The notes below the pieces were generated by a model. That model worked only from the letters and a program-made list of their open reading frames with translations. It was not told the origin of the DNA and did no database searches. A DNA stretch of 64,000 nucleotides from Haladaptatus litoreus (GTDB lineage: Archaea > Halobacteriota > Halobacteria > Halobacteriales > Haladaptataceae), in NCBI RefSeq assembly GCF_900156425.1, contig NZ_FTNO01000002.1:106125-170124 (forward strand), written 5' to 3'. A program made the translations under genes and the position numbers. Each line of letters begins with the position of its first letter. Position 1 is the stretch's first letter. Positions 35,357 through 43,480 of the stretch are shown here, piece by piece.

Positions 35357-35362
35357 AGGAGG
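35357..35362 (+). promoter_or_regulatory. Shine-Dalgarno site before the GTG start at 35368
   Basis: AGGAGG lies five bases before the GTG codon at 35368. A strong ribosome-binding site is unusual among the mostly leaderless genes here and supports the GTG start of the LEA14-like gene. Confidence 0.7.
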
Positions 35363-35367
35363 CAGTC

Positions 35368-37194
35368 GTGACGCCACGTAGCCTGCTCGGAAAGTTCGTC
35401 GTCGGGATACTGTCGGTGTTCGTCATCACTGCCGGAGGTCTCGGCGTAGCCGTCACGTCCGGGATGCTCACCGTCGGCCAACCGACCGTCGAAGAAGTCC
35501 GAACCGATTGGGGTGCGGTGAACCCCGAGACGAGCGAAATCCGGACGGAAATCGACCTGCACAATCCGAGTTCAGTCGGCGTCCCCGGCGTCGCCGACGT
35601 GACCTATGCAGTCGGAATGAACGACGTGACTGTCGCCGAGGGAACGAGCAACAACGTCGGCGTTCCAACGGGAGAGTCCACGATTTCGCTTTTGACGCGG
35701 ATGGACAATCAAAAAATTCCCGCGTGGTGGGCGACCCACATCAACAACGGCGAGCAAACTACCGTGAGTATCCAGCCGGCAATCAGTCTGCCACTGATTT
35801 CGAAGAACCTCCCCGCCGAAGAACGCTCGTTCGAAACGAATCTCCTTGGCGCGTTCGAAAGTAACGAAACGCAGACGATGACCGCCGGAGAGAGGACGGT
35901 GCTCCGCGTGACCGAAACCGACGCCGAGTGGGGCGAAGCGACGGAAGAACGAACACCGCTCAACGTCGACGCAACCGTCGAAAATCCGACCAGCGGGGAC
36001 GTGGCCTTCTCACAACTCGGCTACACTATCACGATGAACGACGTGACCGTCGCCGAGGGCACGACAGACGGCGAGGTGAACGTTGCACCGGGCGAGAGAA
36101 CGTCGTTCTCCATCGACTCGACGTTCGACAACGGCAAACTGCCGGCGTGGTGGGAGAGCCACGTCGAAAACGGCGAACAGACGACGATGGACGTGCAGTT
36201 TTACGCCACGGTTGACGAGAATGGCGAAACCAAGAAAGTCACGCTCCCCTTCCTGAGCAAGCGCGTCGTCTTCACGACCGACGTGTTGGGCGGCGGCGAA
36301 ACGACCACGAAAACGGTGCCGCGAACCGAGGCAACCGAGTTCGAACCGCCGAAACTCCAATCGGTCGAAAGCGAGTGGGTCGTCCCCGAAACCGGAAACA
36401 CCGGGATTCGAACGAGCGCAGTCGTGCAGAACCCGAATCAACCGGGGTCGCTGTTCGCAGACCGACTTTCGGTCGATGCAAACTATCGTGTGCTGATGAA
36501 CGACGTGCAGTTGGTCGAAGGCCAGACGAGCCAAACTCTCGATTCGGGACGCAGTGACCTCGAACTGTCCGGCGACATCACAGACCGCGAAGTCCAGCAG
36601 TGGTGGGTTGGCCACGTCAACAACGGCGAGGAAACCGACCGCGTGGTCGAACGGGACGTGACGGTCGATGCTGGATTCGCCCGTCTGCCCGTCGGCGGCG
36701 AAGCGGAGCGCGGGACCATCACGACCGATATGCTCGGGCCGGTGGATTCGAATTCGACGCTGGATTTCTCCGTCGCAGGGAGACAGGTTGGAACCGTTTC
36801 CGGGACGCAAGCGGAGTGGGGCGATGCGACGATGGCCGAGACGCCAATCGAATCCTCCGCCGTCGTGAAAAACGACCAAGCCGAGTCTATCCACATCACC
36901 GAAATCGGGTACCGCGTAACGATGAACGACGTCGTCCTCGCTGACGAGGCGAACGAGCGAGACATCGAGATTGCGCCGAACAGCGAAAAAACGATTCGGG
37001 ACACCGTCCCGCTCGATAACTCGAAACTGGGCGACTGGTGGAAGACGCACCTCCAGCAGGGAGAAGAGAGCACGCTTTCGGTCGAATACTACGTCATCGT
37101 GGAGTATCAGGGCTACACCGAGCGCGTCGAACTCGATGCGCTGAACTACGAGAAGTCGGTAACGACCGACATGCTCGGCAACGAATCGGCCTGA
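35368..37194 (+). CDS. membrane-anchored protein with four LEA14/WHy-like repeats
   Basis: A 608-residue protein with one N-terminal membrane helix (VVGILSVFVITAGGLGVAV) and four extracytoplasmic units of about 145 residues. Each unit contains a MNDV-x-V/L-x-EG strand and a tryptophan-rich end: KIPAWWATHINNGEQTT, KLPAWWESHVENGEQTT, EVQQWWVGHVNNGEETD and KLGDWWKTHLQQGEEST, then a strand ending TDMLG or TNLLG. The units match the late-embryogenesis-abundant type 2 / water-stress-and-hypersensitivity fold seen in haloarchaea. A protective or surface-structural role is inferred. It starts with GTG after a good Shine-Dalgarno site. Confidence 0.82.
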   Translation: MTPRSLLGKFVVGILSVFVITAGGLGVAVTSGMLTVGQPTVEEVRTDWGAVNPETSEIRTEIDLHNPSSVGVPGVADVTYAVGMNDVTVAEGTSNNVGVPTGESTISLLTRMDNQKIPAWWATHINNGEQTTVSIQPAISLPLISKNLPAEERSFETNLLGAFESNETQTMTAGERTVLRVTETDAEWGEATEERTPLNVDATVENPTSGDVAFSQLGYTITMNDVTVAEGTTDGEVNVAPGERTSFSIDSTFDNGKLPAWWESHVENGEQTTMDVQFYATVDENGETKKVTLPFLSKRVVFTTDVLGGGETTTKTVPRTEATEFEPPKLQSVESEWVVPETGNTGIRTSAVVQNPNQPGSLFADRLSVDANYRVLMNDVQLVEGQTSQTLDSGRSDLELSGDITDREVQQWWVGHVNNGEETDRVVERDVTVDAGFARLPVGGEAERGTITTDMLGPVDSNSTLDFSVAGRQVGTVSGTQAEWGDATMAETPIESSAVVKNDQAESIHITEIGYRVTMNDVVLADEANERDIEIAPNSEKTIRDTVPLDNSKLGDWWKTHLQQGEESTLSVEYYVIVEYQGYTERVELDALNYEKSVTTDMLGNESA

Positions 37195-37256
37195 GCAGTC
37201 GAACGATTTTCGCGGCGAAACGAGCGCTTTTCTCTCTCGAACTCGCAGACAACTCT

Positions 37257-37349
37257 ATGACGTGGCACGACCTGTTCGACCGGGCGAAGCAGTTCGACAC
37301 AGACGTAGAAACCGTCCGTGAGACGCTTTCGGAGCGACGAAATGAGTAA
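37257..37349 (+). CDS. 30-residue ORF coupled to the PIN gene (antitoxin-like candidate)
   Basis: A micro-ORF starting ATG at 37257, reading MTWHDLFDRAKQFDTDVETV and then ten residues ending RRNE. It is predicted to be helical and amphipathic. Its stop overlaps the start of the PIN-domain gene by eight bases (ATGAGTAA), a tight translational coupling. This layout resembles VapB-VapC pairs, although VapB proteins are normally longer and carry a DNA-binding domain, which this one lacks. It could be a leader peptide instead. Confidence 0.5.
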   Translation: MTWHDLFDRAKQFDTDVETVRETLSERRNE

Positions 37350-37812
37350 TCCGAATCCCGCCCGCATCGCTGTCGATGCGGACGTACTGGCCGCGGATTT
37401 GCTAGTCGGCGGGGACGCCCGCGAAACGATGGACATCGTTCGCGGGCATTCGTGGGTGGAACTCGTCGCCAGCGACGAATTGTTGGACGAATCTGAATGG
37501 GTCATCCGCCAACTGGCGGATGACCCACTGGCCCGCGACTGGCGCGAAGAAATCGAGGAATGCAGACTCGAAGTCGAGCAGTCGCCCGGCGACCATCCCG
37601 CCCTCGCCAGCGCCCACGCCGGAAACGCGGCGCACATCGTCTCCTACGACGACGACCTGCGAAGCGCGAAAACCGCGGCCACGCTTCAGGGTCGGATTTC
37701 TGTCAGCGTCAAGCGCCCGGATGGGTTCGTTTCACTGTTCGACCCCGAAAGCCTGTACGACGTGGTGGTCGGCGGGGAGTATCCGGGGCCAGACAGAGAG
37801 ATGGAAAACTAA
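37342..37812 (+). CDS. PIN-domain-like protein
   Basis: A 156-residue protein with the PIN acidic pattern: AVDADVLAADLL near the N-terminus, SDELLDESEW in the middle and SYDDDLRSAKT near 105. PIN domains are Mg2+-dependent ribonucleases and include VapC toxins and rRNA-processing enzymes. A C-terminal extension (FVSLFDPESLYDVVVGGEYPG) is beyond the usual VapC length and resembles haloarchaeal DUF7384-type proteins. The ATG at 37342 overlaps the micro-ORF. It is convergent with rdgB. Confidence 0.72.
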   Translation: MSNPNPARIAVDADVLAADLLVGGDARETMDIVRGHSWVELVASDELLDESEWVIRQLADDPLARDWREEIEECRLEVEQSPGDHPALASAHAGNAAHIVSYDDDLRSAKTAATLQGRISVSVKRPDGFVSLFDPESLYDVVVGGEYPGPDREMEN

Positions 37813-37836
37813 GTCGCTCTTCCGTTCAGCGCCGGT

Positions 37837-38373
37837 CTACCGCTCCGCCAACCAGTCTGCGAACTTCGCCAGCGCCCGCCCGCGGTGGGAAATGGCGTTC
37901 TTTTCCTCCGTGGTCATTTCGGCCATCGTCTTTCCTTCGTGCTCGAAGATTGGGTCGTAGCCGAAACCGCCGTCACCGCGCGGGGCGACTAGCGTGCCCG
38001 GAACTGCACCCGAGAAGGTTTCCGCGGTTTCGCCGTCGTAGTACGCGACGACACAGCGGAAGTGAGCGCGGCGATTCTCCTCTTGCTCGGCGAGTTGCCA
38101 GACGCGCTCGACGCCGAGGGTGTCCTCGACGTAGGCAGAGTACGGACCGGGAAAGCCACCGACTGCGTCGATGAACAACCCTGCGTCGTCCACGACGACG
38201 GGGTCTTCGCCGCCCGTCTCCTCGAACGCTTCGCGCGCGCCGTGGAGCGCGATTTCGGCGAGGTCGTCGTGCTGGATTTCCGTGTAATCGTACTCTATTT
38301 GGCGAACCTCGTCGGTCAGATAGTCGCGTGCCTCGCGCACTTTCCCCTCGTTGCCGGTGACGAACCGAATCAT
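37837..38373 (-). CDS. rdgB: XTP/dITP pyrophosphatase (RdgB/HAM1)
   Basis: A 178-residue house-cleaning enzyme that hydrolyses inosine and xanthosine triphosphates. Family words are FVTGNEGKVREARDYL, VVDDAGLFIDAVGGFPGPYSAYVEDTLG, GDGGFGYDPIFEHEGKTMAEM and ISHRGRALAKFADW. Length and motifs are normal. It lies downstream of the Kae1-Bud32 and DUF5808-like genes on the same strand, a common haloarchaeal neighbourhood. Confidence 0.95.
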   Translation of the reverse strand: MIRFVTGNEGKVREARDYLTDEVRQIEYDYTEIQHDDLAEIALHGAREAFEETGGEDPVVVDDAGLFIDAVGGFPGPYSAYVEDTLGVERVWQLAEQEENRRAHFRCVVAYYDGETAETFSGAVPGTLVAPRGDGGFGYDPIFEHEGKTMAEMTTEEKNAISHRGRALAKFADWLAER

Positions 38374-38412
38374 GATTGAGTGGGTGTGGCGCGAGCAAAA
38401 AGAGGCGTCGAA

Positions 38413-38685
38413 TCAGTCGTCGTCCACGATGACTTCTACGGGTTCGTCTTTGGCGTCCTCTACGTCCGGGCCACTTTGTTCGTGCCAGAGCAGGATTCCG
38501 GCAACCGCGAGGACGAGCCACGAGCGCCAGTTAGCGAGGTTGAGCGTGTAGCCGATGCCGAACGGTTTTTCGACCAGCATCTTCTCGCCGGGTTTCCAGT
38601 AGGCCGACAGCATTCGGCCGACGCTGGGGCGTTCGAAGTTGTACGGCATGCCGAAGAGGGTTCCTGAGGTTTCTTTGTCGGACAT
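38413..38685 (-). CDS. DUF5808-like small membrane protein
   Basis: A 90-residue protein. The N-terminal GTLFGMPYNFERPSVGRMLSAYWKPGEKMLVEKPFGIGYTLNLANW matches the DUF5808 pattern. One membrane helix (WLVLAVAGILLWH) and an acidic tail follow. Function is unknown. It is placed between Kae1-Bud32 and rdgB. Confidence 0.78.
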   Translation of the reverse strand: MSDKETSGTLFGMPYNFERPSVGRMLSAYWKPGEKMLVEKPFGIGYTLNLANWRSWLVLAVAGILLWHEQSGPDVEDAKDEPVEVIVDDD

Positions 38686-38924
38686 ATGATAGCGAATGTT
38701 CGCGCCGGTAATAGCGTTTGGGGCATGGAGTTGGAGAAGATGGGGAGGTGTTTACGGCCAAGGAGAGTTTTCGTGAGAATCGGCGAATGGAAGGTCGGGA
38801 CAGTGGCGAGATAGGTTTTGGCGACGAAGCAGGAGACTACAAACACGACTGTTACGGTCGTCACTCCACCAAAATAAGGCCCATTTCAGAAAAGGCGTGA
38901 AACGACTGCTCCACGTCAAAGTCG
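38686..38924. other. gap between the DUF5808-like and Kae1-Bud32 genes
   Basis: A 239-bp spacer. It breaks the otherwise tight run on the minus strand. No gene, repeat or clear terminator was identified. Confidence 0.5.
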
Positions 38925-40541
38925 TTACTGATACCGCCCGCGGCCTTCGATTTCGCGCAGTTGGGTAACGACCTGTTCGTCACCAGTTTCTAAGTAGGCG
39001 GATTCGAACTCGCGCCACAACTCGTCGGCCACGTCCGAGGTTCCGGCGAGGCTCTGATTGAAGACGTGCAAGTCCATCGCGTAGTCCTCCACGTCGTCGG
39101 AGTAGTAGCCCAATCCGAAGTCGATGAAATACGTGCGGTCGGACTCGCGGGAATCGCCCGCTCGCTCGTTCGGGGGCGTGTCGCCCCCCGCACATCTGAC
39201 GTTTCGCGTCGTCGGGTCACCGTGGACGATTCCTTCGCGGTGCATCGCGCCGAGATGCCGACCAACGTCGCGCACTCGTGATGCGGTCAGTTCCTCGCGG
39301 AGGTCGTTTTCGCCGACGTGTTCGAACTCGACTGTGGCCGTCGCGGGGTCAACGTCGTAGACGACCGGCGTGGGAACCCCGGCACGGCGCGCATCGCTCG
39401 TCAGGCGCGCTTCGAGGGTCGTACGCTCCTTTCGAAGACGCGCGTCGAGTTCGGGGTGGCGATAGGATTTGACCGCTCTGTGCTTCGTCACGCGCTCAGA
39501 ACCGATTGAAACGGTGGCTTCCGCGCCGCGAATCTCGCGCTCCCCGACATTTCGGAACACTTCCTCGCGGTCAGTTCGCCACGAAACCTCGACTTGGTCG
39601 GGGCGGTAGTTCGAATCGACCGCCGAATCGGAAACGGGGGTCGTGTCGCCCGCGTCCAGCATCACCTTTCCAAGTACTGCAATCATTCCCGCGTTGTCCC
39701 GCAGGAATCGCGGTTCGGGGGCGTAGAACTTCGCACCGCGCTGGTCGCACATTTCGGCCAGCATCTCGCGGAGTCGCGCGTTCTGGCCGACGCCGCCGCC
39801 GAGGACGAGTTCGTCGCGTCCCGTGAGTGAAAGCGCGCGCTCTGCAACCTCGGTCAGCATGGCGAAGATGTTCTCCTGCAAGGAAAAGCAAACGTCCTCG
39901 ATTGCTTCGCCCGAATCGACGGCTTGCTTTGCCGCGCTCATGATTCCCGAGAAGGAGAAATCCATCCCCTTCACGACGTAGGGAAGGTCGATGTACTCGC
40001 CGTCCTTCGCGGCCTCCTCGACTTTCGGCCCGCCGGGGTGCGACCACCCGACGTGTCGCGTGAACTTGTCGATGGCGTTGCCGACGCCCGTGTCCATCGT
40101 CTCGCCGAGGACGCGATAGCGTCCGTTTCGATAGCCCAAGACGTGTGCGTTCGCGCCGCTCGCGTTTAGACAGATGGGCGAATCGAACCCCGACTGCTGT
40201 CGCCCGATTTCGAGATGGGCGACCATGTGGTTCACACCAATCAGCGGTACGTCCAGACTTTGCGACAGCGCGCGCGCCGCGGTGCCGACGATTCTGAGAC
40301 ACGGGCCGAGTCCCGGCCCGCGCGAGAAAGCAACCGCGTCGATTGGGCCGTCTGCGTTGGAGAGGGCTGTCTCGATGACTGTCGGAATCGCATCGCTCAT
40401 GTGCTCTGCGGCTTCTCGCGGATGAATGCCGCCGCTCTCCGGTTGGTAGGCGTCGGTTTCGATAAAAACGGAATCGGTGTTCGTAGTATAAACGGCCGCG
40501 CTGGCCGCCCACGCAGTACCCTCAACGCCGAGGATTCGCAT
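38925..40541 (-). CDS. kae1-bud32: fused Kae1-Bud32: tRNA t6A synthase and kinase
   Basis: A 538-residue fusion of two KEOPS subunits, needed for N6-threonylcarbamoyladenosine in ANN-decoding tRNAs. Residues 1-325 are Kae1, with the metal-binding HMVAH (in GVNHMVAHLEIG) and the nucleotide site GGGVGQNARLREML. Residues about 340-538 are the Bud32 kinase, with the lysine in KSYRHPELD, HGDPTTRNV as catalytic loop and IDFGLGYYS as DFG-like motif. The fusion is standard in haloarchaea. Its ATG abuts the S27ae stop with no spacer. Confidence 0.96.
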   Translation of the reverse strand: MRILGVEGTAWAASAAVYTTNTDSVFIETDAYQPESGGIHPREAAEHMSDAIPTVIETALSNADGPIDAVAFSRGPGLGPCLRIVGTAARALSQSLDVPLIGVNHMVAHLEIGRQQSGFDSPICLNASGANAHVLGYRNGRYRVLGETMDTGVGNAIDKFTRHVGWSHPGGPKVEEAAKDGEYIDLPYVVKGMDFSFSGIMSAAKQAVDSGEAIEDVCFSLQENIFAMLTEVAERALSLTGRDELVLGGGVGQNARLREMLAEMCDQRGAKFYAPEPRFLRDNAGMIAVLGKVMLDAGDTTPVSDSAVDSNYRPDQVEVSWRTDREEVFRNVGEREIRGAEATVSIGSERVTKHRAVKSYRHPELDARLRKERTTLEARLTSDARRAGVPTPVVYDVDPATATVEFEHVGENDLREELTASRVRDVGRHLGAMHREGIVHGDPTTRNVRCAGGDTPPNERAGDSRESDRTYFIDFGLGYYSDDVEDYAMDLHVFNQSLAGTSDVADELWREFESAYLETGDEQVVTQLREIEGRGRYQ

Positions 40542-40676
40542 TTACTTCCACTCGGTGTAGCTACATTTACCACAGTGAACGCGGTCACCGTGGTCGGCGA
40601 GGAACGAGTCGCCACAGCGCGGGCACTGTTCTCGCTCGGTCGTGCCGTCGTCGTTGTAGAGTTCGTTTCGCGCCAT
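40542..40676 (-). CDS. rps27ae: 30S ribosomal protein S27ae
   Basis: A 44-residue zinc-finger ribosomal protein starting [17 protein letters not shown] and ending [11 protein letters not shown]. Four cysteines form two pairs: CPRC (18-21) and CGKC (35-38). Its ATG overlaps the S24e stop (TAATG), and the kae1-bud32 start follows immediately, so three genes are translated as a coupled unit. Confidence 0.95.
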   Translation of the reverse strand: MARNELYNDDGTTEREQCPRCGDSFLADHGDRVHCGKCSYTEWK

Positions 40677-41002
40677 TATTCAGCCTCCTCGGCTTCTGCT
40701 TCCGTGTCGGCCTCGGCGTCGTCGGCCGTGATTTTGTTGCGTTCGAGCATGTAGTCCTGTTCGACGTCGCGCGCGTCCTCGGAGCTGTCGTAGATTTTCG
40801 CGTAGCCGACCGTCTTGCGCATGCCGAACTTCGTGCTCATCTCGTGGATGACGACTTCGTCCGCGTTTTTGTCGAGTTTCGCCGCGAGACTGTCTCGCAC
40901 CGAGAGGCGCGAGGGCGTTGCCTCGTCGTGAACTATCTGGAACCGCACTTCATTCCGGTGGAGCATTGGATTCTGCTCCTGTGAGAGGATTTCGACTTCC
41001 AT
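40676..41002 (-). CDS. rps24e: 30S ribosomal protein S24e
   Basis: A 108-residue archaeal/eukaryotic small-subunit protein starting [21 protein letters not shown]. The core [45 protein letters not shown] is typical. The C-terminus is a 15-residue acidic tail. The ATG at 41002 is chosen over the one at 41011 because it matches the family start. It leads the S24e-S27ae-kae1 unit. Confidence 0.95.
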   Translation of the reverse strand: MEVEILSQEQNPMLHRNEVRFQIVHDEATPSRLSVRDSLAAKLDKNADEVVIHEMSTKFGMRKTVGYAKIYDSSEDARDVEQDYMLERNKITADDAEADTEAEAEEAE

Positions 41003-41073
41003 GTGTAACACTCAGTTATACTCCTTTTCTCCCTGTAGCGTGTAAAAGGATTTCGAAGTGGGCGATTGGTACC

Positions 41074-41727
41074 CTACACCGAAAGCCACGGAGACTGTAA
41101 ATCGCGGGTCGGGAAATGCCACCGTTCTTGCCCTTCTCCATCGACGCGGTACTCGATGATGCCGTCGAACAGCGGCGCGAGTTCGGTCACAAGTTCGTGG
41201 TCGTAGTCGCGCGGGAAGATGAAGTGGCCCATCCCGTTCGCGCCGCGAACCTGTCCCGTGACGATGCTGAGGAACTGCCGGACGACTTCGGGGTCGTAGC
41301 GTTCGAACAGCGATTCGAGCGAATCCAGTCCGAGTCGGAGCTGTCCCGATTGCAGGCCGTCGCCCGTCTCGAAGGAGGTTATCGCCGCCGAGACGGCGTC
41401 AGAAAGCTCCGAAACACCCGAATCGACGCGAACCGGCGGAACTCCACAGTCCGATAGTTCGGTTAGATGTGTGATGACGGCCGTCCGCTCTTCGTGGGTG
41501 CCGTACATCGGGATTCGTTCATCGACCGTCGTCCGGGACGTTCCGGTGAGCACGACCACGCGAAAGCGACGTTCGTGAGGGTCGCCGAAAAACTTCCGAC
41601 AGGCACACGACAGAACGGAATCGGGAACTGACCCGACGAGCAACAGGTTACACCCCCTGCGTTTCAACTGCTGGAGTACCCGCGTGAACTCCACGGTCGC
41701 GTCGTCCCCACGCTGACCGCTAGGCAT
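41074..41727 (-). CDS. DUF7504-like haloarchaeal protein
   Basis: A 217-residue protein with an alpha/beta pattern reminiscent of degenerate RecA-like folds (GCNLLLVGSVPDSVL ... FRVVVLTGTSRTTVDERI ... LSIVTGQVRGANGMGHFIFP). No Walker A motif is present, so ATP binding is not expected. The type is widespread in haloarchaea and of unknown function; the DUF7504 assignment is by pattern. It is inserted between the dephospho-CoA kinase and S24e genes. The start at 41727 is chosen over 41754. Confidence 0.6.
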   Translation of the reverse strand: MPSGQRGDDATVEFTRVLQQLKRRGCNLLLVGSVPDSVLSCACRKFFGDPHERRFRVVVLTGTSRTTVDERIPMYGTHEERTAVITHLTELSDCGVPPVRVDSGVSELSDAVSAAITSFETGDGLQSGQLRLGLDSLESLFERYDPEVVRQFLSIVTGQVRGANGMGHFIFPRDYDHELVTELAPLFDGIIEYRVDGEGQERWHFPTRDLQSPWLSV

Positions 41728-41775
41728 TGTTACGAGGTGGCAGGCCACACCCAATAAATTTTTTCGCTTAGCGGA

Positions 41776-42327
41776 TTATGAATTTCGACCGTCATCAACG
41801 AGCGAGAAGAGTCGCTCCGTATCGCCGTCCATCTGCGAGAGCAGGTCGGCAACCTGTTCTTTCACGGCCGAAGTCACCTGCACGAGAACCATCCCTTCGT
41901 TCGGTTGGCCGTACACGACGCTTCCCCCCTCGGGCACGGCGAGCACCGCCGGAAGCGCCGCGAGGTCTTCTTCGCCGTCCACGACGAGAACGGTCGCTTC
42001 CGGCGCGGCAATTGCCCCGACGAGCGCCGAAAGGAGGTCGTGAGTGAGCACCCCCGCAGGATTTTCGACCGGGACGTGGCGGGCGTCGTCACTCACTGCA
42101 TCGCGGATTTCTGGTTCGACCGTGTCGCGTTTCGTCAGTCCATCGACCAGCGCTACGTCCGGCGTGACACCGACCGATTCGAGATGGTAGGTGACGACAT
42201 CGCCGACCGCGACGAGCGGGCTTCCAGCGGATTCGAGAAGTCTCTCTGTATCGGTGAAAATCGGCCCGAGCGGTTCCTTGAGCTCACTTCGCAGTGCGCG
42301 AGGGAGCAAGACGACGGAGTCGGTCAC
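41776..42327 (-). CDS. GTP-dependent dephospho-CoA kinase (DUF359)
   Basis: A 183-residue archaeal enzyme for the last step of coenzyme A synthesis, using GTP, unrelated to bacterial CoaE. Family segments are SPLVAVGDVVTYHLESVGVTPDVALVDGLTKRD, NPAGVLTHDLLSAL, VVDGEEDLAALPAVLAVPEGGSVVYGQPNEGMV. It starts with GTG at 42327, one base after the Spt4 stop, as part of the Rpo7-Spt4 operon. Confidence 0.92.
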   Translation of the reverse strand: MTDSVVLLPRALRSELKEPLGPIFTDTERLLESAGSPLVAVGDVVTYHLESVGVTPDVALVDGLTKRDTVEPEIRDAVSDDARHVPVENPAGVLTHDLLSALVGAIAAPEATVLVVDGEEDLAALPAVLAVPEGGSVVYGQPNEGMVLVQVTSAVKEQVADLLSQMDGDTERLFSLVDDGRNS

Positions 42328-42328
42328 G

Positions 42329-42526
42329 TTATCTGACTTTCAGCGCGTAGCTCCCCGGTTCCGACACACCCATCTCCTGTCCGATTTCGCTCTCCTCGGG
42401 GTGGGCGATGACGACGTAACCACTCCAGTCCTCCGTGAGGCTGGTGGAGTTGCATATCGAGCAGATTTCCTCGTCAGCTTGGAGCACGGCGTGGCAGTCG
42501 CGGCAGGCGAGTCGATTACTGGCCAT
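42329..42526 (-). CDS. spt4: transcription elongation factor Spt4 (RNAP subunit E'')
   Basis: A 65-residue zinc-binding protein starting MASNRLACRDCHAVLQ with two Cys pairs (CRDC, CSIC) and ending EPGSYALKVR. It pairs with Spt5 to keep RNA polymerase processive. It is two bases downstream of the Rpo7 gene and one base upstream of the dephospho-CoA kinase. Confidence 0.95.
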   Translation of the reverse strand: MASNRLACRDCHAVLQADEEICSICNSTSLTEDWSGYVVIAHPEESEIGQEMGVSEPGSYALKVR

Positions 42527-42528
42527 GG

Positions 42529-43101
42529 TTATTCACTCTCGGTAGTCGCTTGGCGCGAGTCACGGTCTTCTTTCAGCCACCCGTGTTTGCCGAGACCGAC
42601 CTGCTTCGCCGTGAGGCCGATTTTGCTCTCGCGCGGATTGCGCTCGTCGATGCTCTTCGTCACGATTCGCGCGCGAACCGAGTCACCGACGCCGAGCGTG
42701 CGGTTGGACTCGCGCGAGGCGAGCTGTTGATTCTCGTCGTCGAAGGCGAGATATTCGTCCGAAATCTGGGAGACGTGGAGCAGTCCATCCACCGGCCCGA
42801 TACCGACGAACGCACCGAAGTTGACGACTTCCACGACTTCTCCGTCCACGACCTCCTGCATCTGAGGGTCGAACGTGACGGCGTCGAACTCTGCTTCGTA
42901 GTAGACGCCGGGGCGGTTTGGAAGCACCGCGCCGTGACCGATGTCGTGAACTTCGGTGACGCTGACGACGCTGCCGACGTCCTCGTCCATCCGTCCTTCA
43001 AGTTTGTCCTGTAGAAGTCGCTGCACCAGCCCCGGCGTTACATCTGCGAGGAACTGGGGCGGAACCTCGACCGTATCTTTCAGTCTAACCCGTTTGTACA
43101 T
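42529..43101 (-). CDS. rpo7: RNA polymerase subunit Rpo7 (RpoE')
   Basis: A 190-residue stalk subunit of archaeal RNA polymerase. The N-terminal MYKRVRLKDTVEVPPQFLAD is the RNP-like domain, and YYEAEFDAVTFDPQMQEVVDGEVVEVVNFGAFVGIGPVDGLLHVSQI is the S1 domain that binds nascent RNA. The C-terminal about 25 residues are a family-variable tail. It follows the Fcf1-like PIN gene by one base. Confidence 0.96.
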   Translation of the reverse strand: MYKRVRLKDTVEVPPQFLADVTPGLVQRLLQDKLEGRMDEDVGSVVSVTEVHDIGHGAVLPNRPGVYYEAEFDAVTFDPQMQEVVDGEVVEVVNFGAFVGIGPVDGLLHVSQISDEYLAFDDENQQLASRESNRTLGVGDSVRARIVTKSIDERNPRESKIGLTAKQVGLGKHGWLKEDRDSRQATTESE

Positions 43102-43102
43102 G

Positions 43103-43480
43103 CTATGGTTGAGTGATTGCGAGTTTGTTCTGCCCCCTTATATGAATTACCGGTACGCCAGCGTCGAGCAGACGTTTCCGAAGGGGGGCGTCGTTCGTGA
43201 CGACGAAGTCGAACTCGGGTGCGAGTTCGACGAACGCGTCGTCGGCGTACGATTCTTCGTGGTCGATGGTTCGACAGCGAGTCGCCAAATCCGCGCCCAC
43301 GCTGGCGGCGGTCGCTTCCGCGCCGCCGCCCTGCGAGAGTCCGTCGAGTTCCGAGATGACGGCACGGGGTGTGACGCAGTCGAACTGGCCCAAGAGCCTG
43401 TCGAGTTCGTCGAACACCCTGACGCCCGATTCGACGGGCATCATGAGCGCGCTCGTGTCCATGGCGACCGTGTGAACCAT
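43103..43480 (-). CDS. Fcf1-like PIN-domain protein
   Basis: A 125-residue PIN protein of the archaeal Fcf1/Utp24-like group. Acidic residues of the active site are in VAMDTSALMMPVE, AVISELDGL, SYADDAFVELA and VTNDAPLRKRL. In eukaryotes Fcf1 cuts pre-rRNA; the archaeal role is inferred from homology and from its fixed place between aIF2-gamma and rpo7. The ATG at 43480 overlaps the aIF2-gamma stop (TGATGG). Confidence 0.88.
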   Translation of the reverse strand: MVHTVAMDTSALMMPVESGVRVFDELDRLLGQFDCVTPRAVISELDGLSQGGGAEATAASVGADLATRCRTIDHEESYADDAFVELAPEFDFVVTNDAPLRKRLLDAGVPVIHIRGQNKLAITQP

